DNA of 64,000 nucleotides from Georgenia_A wangjunii (GCF_036421915.1 NZ_JAZGOM010000005.1), one strand, 5' to 3'. Positions 49,934-58,578 are shown, numbered from the stretch's first letter. Notes: generated by a model not told the origin, from the letters alone. Made by a program: numbers and translations.

Positions 49934-49968
49934 CCACGCCCACCGCGGCGAGGCGCCGCGGTGGGTGG
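49934..49968 (-). terminator. Terminator after ilvE
   Basis: CACCGCGGCG-AGG-CGCCGCGGTG is a perfect hairpin (49941-49963) with partly paired flanks, about 75 bp after the ilvE stop codon. Confidence 0.6.
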
Positions 49969-50038
49969 TCGGCGCCCCCGGGCCACCGCTGCGCGCCCGT
50001 GCCGCGCGGGCACCGGTGGAAGCACCCGCGGGCCCTGC

Positions 50039-51163
50039 TCAGACGAGCCGGTGCATCCAGCCGTGCGGGTCCTCGGCGCGGCCGAACTGGATGTCGGTGA
50101 GGCGCCGGAAGAGCCCCTCCGTCGTCGGGCCGGGCTCGCCGCCCGCGACGGTGACGTCGAAGCCCTCACCGGCGAGCCGGCCGATGGGCGTGACGACGGC
50201 GGCGGTGCCGCAGGCGAAGATCTCGGTGACGGAGCCGTCCTGCACGCCCGCGACGATCTCGGCGAGCGGGATGGCCGTCTCGCGCACGTCGCGCCCCTCC
50301 TCGCGCAGGAGCGCGAGGATCGAGGAGCGGGTGACGCCCTCGAGGATCGAGCCGGTCAGCTCCGGCGTCCGGACGCTGCCGTCCGCCCCGACGACGAAGA
50401 CGTTCATCCCGCCGAGCTCCTCGATGTTCGTCTCCGTCGCGGCGTCGAGGAAGCACACCTGCTCGCACCCCTGCTCGTGCGCGCGCTGCTGCGGCAGGAG
50501 GCTGGCCGCGTAGTTCCCGCCGAACTTCGCGGCACCCGTCCCGCCGGGACCGGCGCGGTGGTAGTCCTCGGCGACCCAGATCGAGACGGGGTGGAAGCCG
50601 TTCGTGAAGTACGGGCCCACGGGCGAGGCGATGAGGATGTACTCGAACATCCGCGCCGGGCGCACACCGAGGAACGGCTCGGTCGCCACCATGAACGGGC
50701 GCAGGTAGAGGCTCGCCCCGTCGCTCGCCGGCACCCACTCGAGGTCGGTCTCGACGAGCGCCTCGAGCGAGCCGAGGAAGTCGACCTCGGGCAGCTCGGG
50801 CATGGCAAGCCGGCGCGCCGACCGTGCGAACCGGCGCGCGTTCGCCTCGGGACGGAACGACCACACCGAGCCGTCGGCGTGCCGGTAGGCCTTGAGCCCC
50901 TCGAAGATCTCCTGCGCGTAGTGGAGGACGGCGGCTGCCGGCGAGAGCTGGAGCGGGCCGTAGGCCTCGACCCGGTGCCCGTGCCAACCCTGCTCCGGCG
51001 TCCACGTCGCCCGCGCCATGTGGTCCGTGAACTCGACGCCGAAGCGGAGGTTGGCGAGCGCCGCGGCCCGCGCCTCGGGCGTGCGGGGGCTCGAGCTGGG
51101 GACGACGAGGAAGGGCGTCGCCTCGGTGCTCGCCGGAGCGGTGGACGGGGTCGCGTTGCTCAT
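50039..51163 (-). CDS. ilvE: Branched-chain amino acid aminotransferase
   Basis: IlvE makes the last step to valine, leucine and isoleucine. The 374-residue fold-type IV PLP enzyme has HYAQEIFEGLKAYRHADGSV, YLRPFMVATEPFLGVRPA, the lysine loop AAKFGGNYAASLLPQQRAHE and ATETNIEELGGMNVFVVGAD, ending with EIFACGTAAVVTPI. ATG 51163 follows a GGAGG site. TACCGT (51196-51201, minus) is a possible -10 about 33 bp upstream; otherwise it may be read from leuB, which ends 76 bp before it. Confidence 0.96.
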   Translation of the reverse strand: MSNATPSTAPASTEATPFLVVPSSSPRTPEARAAALANLRFGVEFTDHMARATWTPEQGWHGHRVEAYGPLQLSPAAAVLHYAQEIFEGLKAYRHADGSVWSFRPEANARRFARSARRLAMPELPEVDFLGSLEALVETDLEWVPASDGASLYLRPFMVATEPFLGVRPARMFEYILIASPVGPYFTNGFHPVSIWVAEDYHRAGPGGTGAAKFGGNYAASLLPQQRAHEQGCEQVCFLDAATETNIEELGGMNVFVVGADGSVRTPELTGSILEGVTRSSILALLREEGRDVRETAIPLAEIVAGVQDGSVTEIFACGTAAVVTPIGRLAGEGFDVTVAGGEPGPTTEGLFRRLTDIQFGRAEDPHGWMHRLV

Positions 51164-51238
51164 GGTGCCTCCACTGGCAAAGGGTGCTGAGGACGACGGT
51201 AGCGCCACGGCCGCCGTCGTCGGGCCGGCTCGGCCTGC

Positions 51239-52282
51239 TCAGCGGGAAACGGCCGCGGCCAGCGCGTCACCGATCTCGCTCGTGCTCCGCACGGAGTCGC
51301 CGCGGGCGGCGATGTCGGCCGCGACGGCGGCCTCGATCCGGCGGGCGGCCTCGCCCAGCCCCACGTGCTCGAGCATGAGGGCCACCGACAGCACGGCGGC
51401 CGTCGGGTCCGCCTTGCCCTGGCCCGCGATGTCCGGGGCGGAGCCGTGAACCGGCTCGAACATGCTCGGCGTGGTGCGGTCGGGATTGATGTTCCCCGAC
51501 GCGGCGAGGCCGATACCGCCGGTGATGGCGGCGGCGAGGTCGGTGACGATGTCACCGAAGAGGTTGTCGGTGACGATGACGTCGAAGCGCGACGGGTTCG
51601 TCACGAGGTAGATCATCGCGGCGTCGACGTGGATGTAGTCCACCGTGACGTCGGGGAACTCCGCACCGACCGCGTCGACGGTCCGACGCCACAGGTGCCC
51701 GGCGTGGACGAGGACGTTGTGCTTGTGGACGAGCGTGAGCTTCTTGCGCGGGCGGGCCGCCGCGCGGGCGAAGGCGTCACGCACGACGCGCTCGACTCCG
51801 AAGCCCGTGTTGACGCTCACCTCGTTGGCGACCTCGTGCGGCGTGCCGACGCGGATCGCGCCGCCGTTGCCGACGTACGGGCCCTCGGTGCCCTCCCGGA
51901 CGACGACGAAGTCGACCTCGCCCGGCGCTGCGAGCGGGCTCTTGACGCCGGGGTAGAGCGTGGACGGGCGCAGGTTGACGTAGTGGTCGAGCGCGAAGCG
52001 GAGCTTGAGGAGCAGCCCGCGCTCGAGGACGCCGCTGGGCACGCCCGGGTCGCCCACGGCACCGAGCAGGATGACGTCGTGCTCGGCGATGGCCGAGAGG
52101 TCGGCGTCCGTGAGGGTCTCCCCCGTCCGGTGCCAACGGGCGGCGCCGAGGTCGAAGGGCGTCGTCGTCACAGCGACGTCCTCGCCCGCAAGGACTGCGT
52201 CGAGGACCTTGAGGCCCTCGGCGGTCACCTCCGGACCGATGCCGTCCCCTGCCACCACTGCCACACTGATGCTGCGAGTCAT
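51239..52282 (-). CDS. leuB: 3-isopropylmalate dehydrogenase
   Basis: LeuB oxidises and decarboxylates 3-isopropylmalate in leucine synthesis (and methylmalate in the citramalate route). The 347-residue protein has VAVVAGDGIGPEVTAEGLKV, LLGAVGDPGVPSGVLERGLL, RKKLTLVHKHNVLVHAGHLW and FEPVHGSAPDIAGQGKADPT. ATG 52282 has TACGAT 7 nt upstream and no ribosome site, so it is leaderless. It shares direction with ilvE. Confidence 0.96.
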   Translation of the reverse strand: MTRSISVAVVAGDGIGPEVTAEGLKVLDAVLAGEDVAVTTTPFDLGAARWHRTGETLTDADLSAIAEHDVILLGAVGDPGVPSGVLERGLLLKLRFALDHYVNLRPSTLYPGVKSPLAAPGEVDFVVVREGTEGPYVGNGGAIRVGTPHEVANEVSVNTGFGVERVVRDAFARAAARPRKKLTLVHKHNVLVHAGHLWRRTVDAVGAEFPDVTVDYIHVDAAMIYLVTNPSRFDVIVTDNLFGDIVTDLAAAITGGIGLAASGNINPDRTTPSMFEPVHGSAPDIAGQGKADPTAAVLSVALMLEHVGLGEAARRIEAAVAADIAARGDSVRSTSEIGDALAAAVSR

Positions 52283-52289
52283 GCCGGGG

Positions 52290-52295
52290 ATCGTA
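52290..52295 (-). promoter_or_regulatory. -10 box of leuB (leaderless)
   Basis: TACGAT on the minus strand, 7 nt before ATG 52282. Confidence 0.5.
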
Positions 52296-52351
52296 ACCCC
52301 GCGTCCCACCAGACGGGATGGCGGTCTCACCTTTCGGTCGGTGGAGCGCCG

Positions 52352-53005
52352 CTACTCCGCTCCGCCGGCCGAGGAGGTCTCCGTGCCGTCGCCCGCCACC
52401 GGCCCCCCGGCGCGGTTCACGCGCGGGTAGAGGAGCGTGAACCGCTCGAGGACGACCGGCATGTCCGGCGTGACCTCGTGCTCCGCGCGGTGCTCACGGA
52501 AGTACGCCTCGTGCGCACGGCGCCAGGTCTCGAGCGAGCCGTCGCCCTCCCCCTCAGCGGCGGCGTGCTCCTCCCCGACCTCGCCGAACGGCACGACCTC
52601 GACCGCCGTCGTCGAGATGAGCGCCTGCGGCCGGCCCTGGCCGTCGAGGATGATCGAGAGGTCGCCGAGGGCGGGCAGCGGGACGTCCTCGGCGTCGTAC
52701 TCCCACCGGGCGGACGTCGTCGCGGTCTTCTGCCCGGCCAGGACGAGCGCGAGGAGATCGTCGGCCTCCTCCGGCGTGCCGCCGAAGGCCCAGGCCGGCG
52801 GGACGACGTTGCTCAGCGGCGCCTGGCCGACGACGACGTCGAGCCGGTTCATGCCGGTCCGCTTGCGCGCGACGGCCCAGTAGGCCTCGATCGCCGCGTC
52901 CTGGTCGGCGTCCGTCTCGACGTCGGCCGCGGGGCCGGCACCCGGTCCTGGCGCAGGCGTGCCGTCGAAGTCGTCCGGGCCGGGCTGTGCCGCGTCGTTG
53001 TCCAT
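52352..53005 (-). CDS. ASCH domain protein
   Basis: A 217-residue cytosolic protein. After an acidic, Pro/Ala-rich first 40 residues come WAFGGTPEEADDLLALVLAG, QKTATTSARWEYDAEDVPLP and LGDLSIILDGQGRPQALIST, the ASCH fold with the G-x-K-x-x-T motif. ASCH proteins bind RNA or act as amidohydrolases on modified nucleosides; the role here is unknown. ATG 53005 has CAGACT 6 nt upstream (leaderless). Confidence 0.88.
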   Translation of the reverse strand: MDNDAAQPGPDDFDGTPAPGPGAGPAADVETDADQDAAIEAYWAVARKRTGMNRLDVVVGQAPLSNVVPPAWAFGGTPEEADDLLALVLAGQKTATTSARWEYDAEDVPLPALGDLSIILDGQGRPQALISTTAVEVVPFGEVGEEHAAAEGEGDGSLETWRRAHEAYFREHRAEHEVTPDMPVVLERFTLLYPRVNRAGGPVAGDGTETSSAGGAE

Positions 53006-53011
53006 GCCCGG

Positions 53012-53017
53012 AGTCTG
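53012..53017 (-). promoter_or_regulatory. -10-like box of the ASCH gene (leaderless)
   Basis: CAGACT on the minus strand, 6 nt before ATG 53005. Confidence 0.45.
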
Positions 53018-53059
53018 CCAGGTGCGGGACCGCCACTGCCGCTCGCGGCCTCCGCTCAC

Positions 53060-53065
53060 TACGCT
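53060..53065 (+). promoter_or_regulatory. -10 box of the DUF4870 gene
   Basis: TACGCT about 35 nt before ATG 53101. Unlike most genes here this one has a leader with an AAGGAG ribosome site. Confidence 0.35.
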
Positions 53066-53100
53066 CGAGGCATCGACGTCACCCGCACCGAAGGAGCGCC

Positions 53101-53688
53101 ATGAGCACCCTGCCACCACCCCCGCCTCCCAGCGGGCACGAGCCTCCCCCCGGAGGCTACGGATCGACGCCGGGCGGCTACCCGTCCGCGGGCGACCACG
53201 GCACCGGGGGTCCGGCCGGCCCGGGCGGGTACGACCAGGCCGGCGGGTATCAGCCGCCCGGCGGCTACCAGCAGTCCGGCGGGTACGGCCAGACCGGTGG
53301 GTCCCGCCCACCGAGCGGCTACCGGCCGCCCGCCGGCGCCGACGACCGCGCCATCGCCGTCCTCGCCCACCTGTCCCCGCTCATCGCCATGGTGCTGAGC
53401 GCGGGCTGGCTGAGCTTCGTCGGGCCCCTGCTCGTCTGGGTGCTCATGCGTCAGCGCGGGGAGCTCGTCCGCAACGCCGCGGCGAGCGCCTTCAACTTCA
53501 ACATCACCGTGTGGCTCGCGACCATCGCCGGATGGATCTGCCTCTTCACGATCATCCTCATCCCGCTCGCGATCGTCCTGTGGATCGGGGCCTTCGTCCT
53601 CCAGGTCGTCTTCTCCGTCATCGGCGCGGTGCGGGCCAACCGCGGCGAGGTCTACCGCTACCCCATGCAGATCGCCATCCTGACCTGA
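53101..53688 (+). CDS. DUF4870 membrane protein with Pro/Gly/Tyr-rich N-terminus
   Basis: A 195-residue protein. The first ~78 residues are low-complexity with repeated GGY motifs (MSTLPPPPPPSGHEPPPGGY, PPGGYQQSGGYGQTGG). The rest is the DUF4870 domain: ADDRAIAVLAHLSPLIAMVL, then ELVRNAAASAFNFNITVWLA and ILIPLAIVLWIGAFVLQVVF, giving about three membrane segments. The function of the family is unknown; the tail may gather proteins by weak contacts (inference). AAGGAG precedes ATG 53101. Confidence 0.88.
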   Translation: MSTLPPPPPPSGHEPPPGGYGSTPGGYPSAGDHGTGGPAGPGGYDQAGGYQPPGGYQQSGGYGQTGGSRPPSGYRPPAGADDRAIAVLAHLSPLIAMVLSAGWLSFVGPLLVWVLMRQRGELVRNAAASAFNFNITVWLATIAGWICLFTIILIPLAIVLWIGAFVLQVVFSVIGAVRANRGEVYRYPMQIAILT

Positions 53689-53708
53689 CGGCCCCTGCCG
53701 CCGGACAG

Positions 53709-53749
53709 ACGACGACGCCGCCCCACGAGAAGCGGGGCGGCGTCGTCGT
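53709..53749. terminator. Bidirectional terminator between DUF4870 and ilvC
   Basis: ACGACGACGCCGCCCC (53709-53724) pairs perfectly with 53734-53749 around a 9-nt loop, between two convergent genes. Confidence 0.85.
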
Positions 53750-53770
53750 ACCTGCAGGCGTGCAGCGGGA

Positions 53771-54799
53771 TCAGCGCCCGGCGCTGCCCTCGGTGTAGTC
53801 GCTGTCCTTCGCCTCGACCCAGGCGAAGAGCTTGCGCAGCTCGCGGCCGGTGGCCTCGATCGGGTGCGCCTCGCCCTTGGCGCGGAGCTCGGCGAACTCC
53901 GGTGCGCCGGCGTCCTGGTCGTTGATGAAGCGCTCGGCGAACGCGCCGGACTGGATGTCGCCCAGGACGGCCTTCATGTTCTCCTTGACGTCCGGCGTGA
54001 TGACACGCGGGCCGGAGACGTAGTCGCCGTACTCGGCCGTGTCCGAGACGGACCAGCGCTGCTTGGCGATGCCGCCCTCGTACATGAGGTCGACGATGAG
54101 CTTGAGCTCGTGGAGGACCTCGAAGTACGCGACCTCGGGCTGGTAGCCCGCCTCGGTCAGGGTCTCGAAGCCGTACTGGACGAGCTGGCTCGCGCCGCCG
54201 CACAGGACGGCCTGCTCGCCGAAGAGGTCCGTCTCGGTCTCCTCGGTGAACGTCGTCTTGATGCCGGCCGCACGCAGGCCGCCGACGGCCTTGGCGTAGC
54301 TGAGCGCGAGGTCCCACGCCTGGCCGGACTCGTCCCGCTCGACGGCGACGATGACGGGCACGCCGCGCCCCGCCTCGTACTCGCGACGGACGAGGTGGCC
54401 CGGGCCCTTCGGGGCGACCATGACGACGTCGTGCCCGGCGGCCGGGTCGATGTAGCCGAAGCGGATGTTGAAGCCGTGCGCGAAGAGCAGCGCGGCCCCC
54501 TCCTTGAGGTTGGGCGCGATGTGGTCGGCGTAGATCGTGCGCTGCGTCTGGTCGGGCGCGAGGATGACGACGACGTCGGCGGCGGCGACGGCCTCGTCGA
54601 GGCCGGCGACCTTGAGGCCCTGCTCCTCGGCCTTCGCCCGCGACGAGCTGCCCTCGCGCAGGCCGACGGTCACGTCGACGCCCGAGTCGCGCAGGTTGAG
54701 CGCGTGCGCGTGCCCCTGGCTGCCGTAGCCGATGACGGCGACCTTCTTGGACGCGATGAGCGACAGGTCGGCGTCGTCGTCGTAGTACAGCTCAGCCAC
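53771..54799 (-). CDS. ilvC: Ketol-acid reductoisomerase
   Basis: IlvC rearranges and reduces acetolactate/acetohydroxybutyrate with NADPH. The 342-residue class I enzyme has VAVIGYGSQGHAHALNLRDS (Rossmann GxGxxG), VMVAPKGPGHLVRREYEAGR, KTTFTEETETDLFGEQAVLC and YFEVLHELKLIVDLMYEGGI (Mg-binding acids). The GTG start 54799 has AGGGAGAA 5 nt upstream within a CA-rich leader. It is the last gene of ilvB-ilvN-ilvC. Confidence 0.97.
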   Translation of the reverse strand: MAELYYDDDADLSLIASKKVAVIGYGSQGHAHALNLRDSGVDVTVGLREGSSSRAKAEEQGLKVAGLDEAVAAADVVVILAPDQTQRTIYADHIAPNLKEGAALLFAHGFNIRFGYIDPAAGHDVVMVAPKGPGHLVRREYEAGRGVPVIVAVERDESGQAWDLALSYAKAVGGLRAAGIKTTFTEETETDLFGEQAVLCGGASQLVQYGFETLTEAGYQPEVAYFEVLHELKLIVDLMYEGGIAKQRWSVSDTAEYGDYVSGPRVITPDVKENMKAVLGDIQSGAFAERFINDQDAGAPEFAELRAKGEAHPIEATGRELRKLFAWVEAKDSDYTEGSAGR

Positions 54800-54882
54800 T
54801 GTGGTTCTCCCTGTGTGTGTGATGTGCGTGTGGTGGTGCGGTCGGACGTGGGTCGCCCGTGCCGGCGCGGCCGGCGGCGGGG

Positions 54883-55407
54883 TCAGGCGGTGCGGATCCG
54901 TTCGAGGGCCCGGTCGGTCATCGAGCGCGAGCCGCGGGCGATGGCCACGGTGCCGGACTGCACGATCTCACGGATCCCGTGCGGCTCCAGCGCCGTGAGG
55001 AGGGCGTTGAGCTTGCCGTCCGAGCCGGTCGCCTCGATCGTCACGGCGTCCGGGCTCACGTCGACGACGTGGGCGCGGAAGAGCTCGACGACCTGGAGGA
55101 CGGCGGTGCGCGAGCCGTCGTCGGCGCGCACCTTGACGAGCAGGAGCTCGCGCTGGACGGAGGAGTCAGGCTCGAGCTCGACGATCTTCAGCACGTTGAT
55201 GAGCTTGTTGAGCTGCTTCGTCACCTGCTCGAGCGGAAGCTCCGCGGCGTCGACGACGACGGTGATCCGCGAGATCTCCGGGTGCTCCGTCGGCCCGACG
55301 GCGAGCGAGTGGATGTTGAAGGCGCGGCGCGCGAACAGCGCGGCGACGCGCGTGAGCACGCCCGGCTTGTTCTCGACCAGGACGGACAGCGTGTGGCGGG
55401 TACTCAT
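54883..55407 (-). CDS. ilvN: Acetolactate synthase small (regulatory) subunit
   Basis: IlvN confers valine feedback inhibition on IlvB. The 174-residue protein has the N-terminal ACT domain HTLSVLVENKPGVLTRVAAL, then FARRAFNIHSLAVGPTEHPE, and the C-terminal ALS_ss_C domain ELLLVKVRADDGSRTAVLQV. ATG 55407 is chosen over GTG 55422, which abuts the ilvB stop and has no ribosome site; AAGGACGAG lies before 55407. Confidence 0.96.
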   Translation of the reverse strand: MSTRHTLSVLVENKPGVLTRVAALFARRAFNIHSLAVGPTEHPEISRITVVVDAAELPLEQVTKQLNKLINVLKIVELEPDSSVQRELLLVKVRADDGSRTAVLQVVELFRAHVVDVSPDAVTIEATGSDGKLNALLTALEPHGIREIVQSGTVAIARGSRSMTDRALERIRTA

Positions 55408-55422
55408 CTTCTCGTCCTTCAC

Positions 55423-57285
55423 TCACTCGTCGCGGTCCCACGCGGGGGTCATCCCGCGTGCGTACTGGATGTCGTCGTTGCTCACGCCCGCCGCAACCAT
55501 GGGCCAGACCATCGCGTCGGCGCTCACGGTGAAGTCGACGACGACGGGCTGGTCGTCGATCTCCATCGCTCGCTTGATCGTCGCGTCGATGTCCGCGGTC
55601 GTCTCGCACCGCAGGCCGACGCAGCCGTAGGCGTCCGCGAGCTTGACGAAGTCCGGGATCCGCCGGCTCTCGTGACCGGTGTTGAGGTCGGTGCTCGAGT
55701 AGCGGGAGTCGTAGAAGAGCGTCTGCCACTGGCGCACCATGCCGAGCGAGGAGTTGTTGATGACGGCGACCTTGATCGGGATGCCCTCGAGCGCGCACGT
55801 CGCGAGCTCCTGGTTCGTCATCTGGAAGCAGCCGTCGCCGTCGATCGCCCAGACCGTACGGTCGGGCTCGCCGACCTTGGCGCCCATGGCGGCCGGGACG
55901 GCGTAACCCATCGTCCCGAGCCCGCCGGAGTTGAGCCAGCTCCGCGGCCGCTCGTACCGGATGAACTGCGCAGCCCACATCTGGTGCTGGCCGACGCCGG
56001 AGACGTAGATCGCCTCCGGGCCGACGATCTCGCCGAGCCGGCTGATGACGTGCTGGGGTGCGGCGTGACCGTCGGCCGTCGGGGTCCAGCCGAGCGGGTA
56101 CGTCGAGCGCAGGTCGTCGAGCCGGTGCCACCACGCCTCGAGGTCTGGCCGCCCGTGCTGCGCGTGGGCGTGGCCGAGCTCGACGACGAGGTCGGCGATG
56201 ATCTCCTTGAGGTCACCGACGATCGGCACGTCGGCCGTGCGGTTCTTGGAGATCTCGGCGGGGTCGATGTCCGCATGGATGACCGTGGCGTTCGGGGCGA
56301 AGCTCGAGAGCTGGCCGGTGACGCGGTCGTCGAAGCGGGCACCGAGCGTGATGAGCAGGTCGGCCTGCTGGAGCGCCGCCACGGCCGCGACCGTGCCGTG
56401 CATGCCGGGCATGCCGAGGTGCTGCGGGTGGGAGTCGGGCAGCGCGCCGCGGGCCATGAGCGTCGTCACGGCGGGAGCGCCGGAGTCGTTCGTGAGCCGG
56501 AGCAGCTCGCCGGACGCGTTCGCGCGAATGACGCCGCCGCCGATGTAGAGGACGGGGCGCCGGGCGGTCGCGATGAGCCGGGCGGCCTCGCGCACCTGGC
56601 GGGCGTGGGGCTTGGCGACGGGCCGGTAGCCGGGCAGGTTGAGCTGCTGCGGCCACGTGAACGTCGTCGGCGCCTGCTGCGCACTCTTGGCGATGTCGAC
56701 GAGCACGGGGCCGGGCCGCCCGGTCGAGGCGATGTGGAACGCCTCGGCGATGCGGGCGGGGATCTCGTCGGCGTTCGTCACGAGGAAGGAGTGCTTCGTG
56801 ACCGGCATCGTCGCCCCGACGATGTCCGCCTCCTGGAAGGCGTCCGTGCCGATGTAGGAGGCGCCGACCTGGCCGGTGATGGCGACCATGGGGACCGAGT
56901 CCATGTTGGCGTCGGCGATGGCGGTGATGAGGTTGGTGGCGCCCGGCCCCGACGTCGCCATGCAGACCCCGGTGCGACCGGTCGCCGCGGCGTACCCGGC
57001 GGCGGCGTGGCCGGCCCCCTGCTCGTGCCGCACGAGGATGTGCCGCAGGCGCGTGGAGTCGAAGAGCGGGTCGTAGGTGGGCAGGATGGCCCCGCCCGGG
57101 ATGCCGAAGATCGTGTCGACCCCGACCTCCTCGAGGGAGCGGACGATGCTCTTCGCCCCGTTGACGTGCTCGACCGCGCTCGTCGTCACGCGCTCCTGCG
57201 TGCCACCGTCGAGCGCCACGGGCGGCGCCGACTGCACGGGGCGAGGCGTGGGCCGGGGCGGTGCGGGGACTGGTCCCTTAACCAT
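55423..57285 (-). CDS. ilvB: Acetolactate synthase large subunit
   Basis: IlvB is the ThDP-dependent catalytic subunit for valine, leucine and isoleucine. The 620-residue protein has an N-terminal Pro-rich extension (~40 residues), DTIFGIPGGAILPTYDPLFD, the catalytic Glu in LVRHEQGAGHAAAGYAAATG, SGPGATNLITAIADANMDSV and the ThDP motif WAIDGDGCFQMTNQELATCA ending IKVAVINN. AGGAGGG precedes ATG 57285. It is first in ilvBNC, behind an attenuator at 57334-57450. Confidence 0.97.
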   Translation of the reverse strand: MVKGPVPAPPRPTPRPVQSAPPVALDGGTQERVTTSAVEHVNGAKSIVRSLEEVGVDTIFGIPGGAILPTYDPLFDSTRLRHILVRHEQGAGHAAAGYAAATGRTGVCMATSGPGATNLITAIADANMDSVPMVAITGQVGASYIGTDAFQEADIVGATMPVTKHSFLVTNADEIPARIAEAFHIASTGRPGPVLVDIAKSAQQAPTTFTWPQQLNLPGYRPVAKPHARQVREAARLIATARRPVLYIGGGVIRANASGELLRLTNDSGAPAVTTLMARGALPDSHPQHLGMPGMHGTVAAVAALQQADLLITLGARFDDRVTGQLSSFAPNATVIHADIDPAEISKNRTADVPIVGDLKEIIADLVVELGHAHAQHGRPDLEAWWHRLDDLRSTYPLGWTPTADGHAAPQHVISRLGEIVGPEAIYVSGVGQHQMWAAQFIRYERPRSWLNSGGLGTMGYAVPAAMGAKVGEPDRTVWAIDGDGCFQMTNQELATCALEGIPIKVAVINNSSLGMVRQWQTLFYDSRYSSTDLNTGHESRRIPDFVKLADAYGCVGLRCETTADIDATIKRAMEIDDQPVVVDFTVSADAMVWPMVAAGVSNDDIQYARGMTPAWDRDE

Positions 57286-57333
57286 CGTTACCCTCCTGGT
57301 CGTTCAGGTCGTTCATGCGAGCGTGCCGGGCAC

Positions 57334-57367
57334 AAAAAAGCCCTCCGCCCCAACGGGGTGCGAAGGG
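57334..57367 (-). terminator. Attenuator terminator of ilvBNC
   Basis: On the minus strand CCCTTCGCACCCC-GTT-GGGGCGGAGGG forms a stem with two internal mismatches, followed by C and six Ts. It lies 48 bp before the ilvB ATG. Confidence 0.75.
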
Positions 57368-57369
57368 AT

Positions 57370-57409
57370 GCGCGCAGACGGGCCGCTTCAGCGGGCCGCG
57401 GCTGCGCGC
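57370..57409 (-). promoter_or_regulatory. Pause hairpin of the ilvBNC attenuator
   Basis: GCGCGCAG (57370-57377) and CTGCGCGC (57402-57409) pair perfectly; the stem covers the leader-peptide 3' half and its stop codon. Confidence 0.5.
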
Positions 57410-57438
57410 GGGATAACTACGAGTCGTCGGTGCTGCAC
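57388..57438 (-). CDS. ilvB leader peptide MQHRRLVVIPRAAAAR
   Basis: A 16-residue leader, MQHRRLVVIPRAAAAR, with consecutive Leu-Val-Val-Ile codons (CTC GTA GTT ATC). GTA and GTT are rare here, so ribosomes should be sensitive to branched-chain aminoacyl-tRNA supply. GTG 57438 has TATGGT 6 nt upstream and no ribosome site, so it is leaderless. Another frame (MVVPCSTDDS) overlaps but lacks the expected codon run and -10 spacing. Confidence 0.7.
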   Translation of the reverse strand: MQHRRLVVIPRAAAAR

Positions 57439-57444
57439 GGCACA

Positions 57445-57450
57445 ACCATA
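57445..57450 (-). promoter_or_regulatory. -10 box for the ilvB leader
   Basis: TATGGT on the minus strand, 6 nt before the leader GTG; drives leader and ilvBNC. Confidence 0.55.
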
Positions 57451-57581
57451 ACCCCGCACGCGCGCGAGCGGTACTCCACGCCCGGCCGTCTCGCATCGTG
57501 GATCACAGGCTCAGCATGTAGACACGCGTCCGCCACGCGAGTCACGCGCCCCCGGCGGGGCACGGAGGACGCACGTGCCGG

Positions 57582-57587
57582 TAACGT
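57582..57587 (+). promoter_or_regulatory. -10 box of the quinone reductase gene (leaderless)
   Basis: TAACGT, 7 nt, then ATG 57595. Confidence 0.5.
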
Positions 57588-57594
57588 CGGCGCC

Positions 57595-58578
57595 ATGCGA
57601 GCAATCCACGCTACCCGCGCCGGTGGCCCCGAGGTCCTCTCCCCCGCCGAGCTCGAGGCACCGCAGCCCGGGCCTGGCCAGCTCCTCGTCGAGGTCGCCG
57701 CCGCGGGCGTCAACTTCATCGACACGTACCAGCGGTCCGGCACCTACCCCATGGACTTCCCGCACGTGCCCGGCGGTGAGGGCGCGGGCCGCGTCCTCGC
57801 CGTCGGCCCCGGCGTCACGGACGCCACCGTCGGGGACCACGTCGCGTGGGCCGCGGCGCCCGGCAGCTACGCCGAGCAGGTGCTCGTGCCCGCCGCCGTC
57901 GCGGTACCCGTGCCCGACGGCGTCGACCTGACGACGGCGGCGGCCCTCCCGCTCCAGGGCATGACCGCGCACTACCTCGTCGCCTCGACGTACCCGGTCC
58001 AGGCGGGCGACGGCGTCCTCGTCCACGCCGCGGCCGGCGGCGTCGGGCTCCTCCTCACCCAGCTCGCCACCCAGCGCGGTGCGCGCGTCATCGGCACGGT
58101 CTCCACCCCGGAGAAGGAGGCACTCGCCCGGGCGGCCGGCGCCCGCGAGGTCATCCGGTACACCGAGCTCGACGACCTCGACACCGAGCTTCCCGCCCTC
58201 GTCCGCGAGCTGACCGAGGGCCGCGGCGTCCACGTCGTCTACGACGGCGTCGGCCGGACGACCTTCGACGCCTCCCTCGCCTCTCTGCGCCGGCGCGGGA
58301 TGCTCGTCCTCTTCGGCGGCTCGAGCGGCCAGGTGCCGCCCGTGGACCTCCAGCGGCTCAACCGCGCGGGATCCGTCTTCGTCACCCGGCCGACCCTCGC
58401 GGACTACACCGCCGACCGCGCCGAGCTCCGGTGGCGCGCGGAGGAGCTCTTCGCCGAGGTGGTAGCAGGCCGGCTCGACCTGCGGGTCGGCGCGACGTTC
58501 CCGCTCGCCGACGCCGCCGAGGCGCACCGCGCGCTCGAGGGCCGGGAGACGACGGGCAAGGTGCTGCTCGTCCCGTAG
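57595..58578 (+). CDS. NADPH:quinone oxidoreductase (zinc-free MDR family)
   Basis: A 327-residue medium-chain dehydrogenase/reductase of the Qor type. VEVAAAGVNFIDTYQRSGTY and PHVPGGEGAGRVLAVGPGVT are the Qor N-domain, LPLQGMTAHYLVASTYPVQA the active-site loop, and GVLVHAAAGGVGLLLTQLAT the NADPH-binding AAxGGVG motif. Zinc ligands are absent. It reduces quinones or related enones. Leaderless ATG start. Confidence 0.94.
   Translation: MRAIHATRAGGPEVLSPAELEAPQPGPGQLLVEVAAAGVNFIDTYQRSGTYPMDFPHVPGGEGAGRVLAVGPGVTDATVGDHVAWAAAPGSYAEQVLVPAAVAVPVPDGVDLTTAAALPLQGMTAHYLVASTYPVQAGDGVLVHAAAGGVGLLLTQLATQRGARVIGTVSTPEKEALARAAGAREVIRYTELDDLDTELPALVRELTEGRGVHVVYDGVGRTTFDASLASLRRRGMLVLFGGSSGQVPPVDLQRLNRAGSVFVTRPTLADYTADRAELRWRAEELFAEVVAGRLDLRVGATFPLADAAEAHRALEGRETTGKVLLVP

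Noticed and set aside
54859..57500. Long plus-strand frame antisense to ilvN and ilvB, fused in frame to the quinone reductase
   Set aside because: Only the part from 57595 is a real gene. The rest is antisense to strongly conserved ilv genes.
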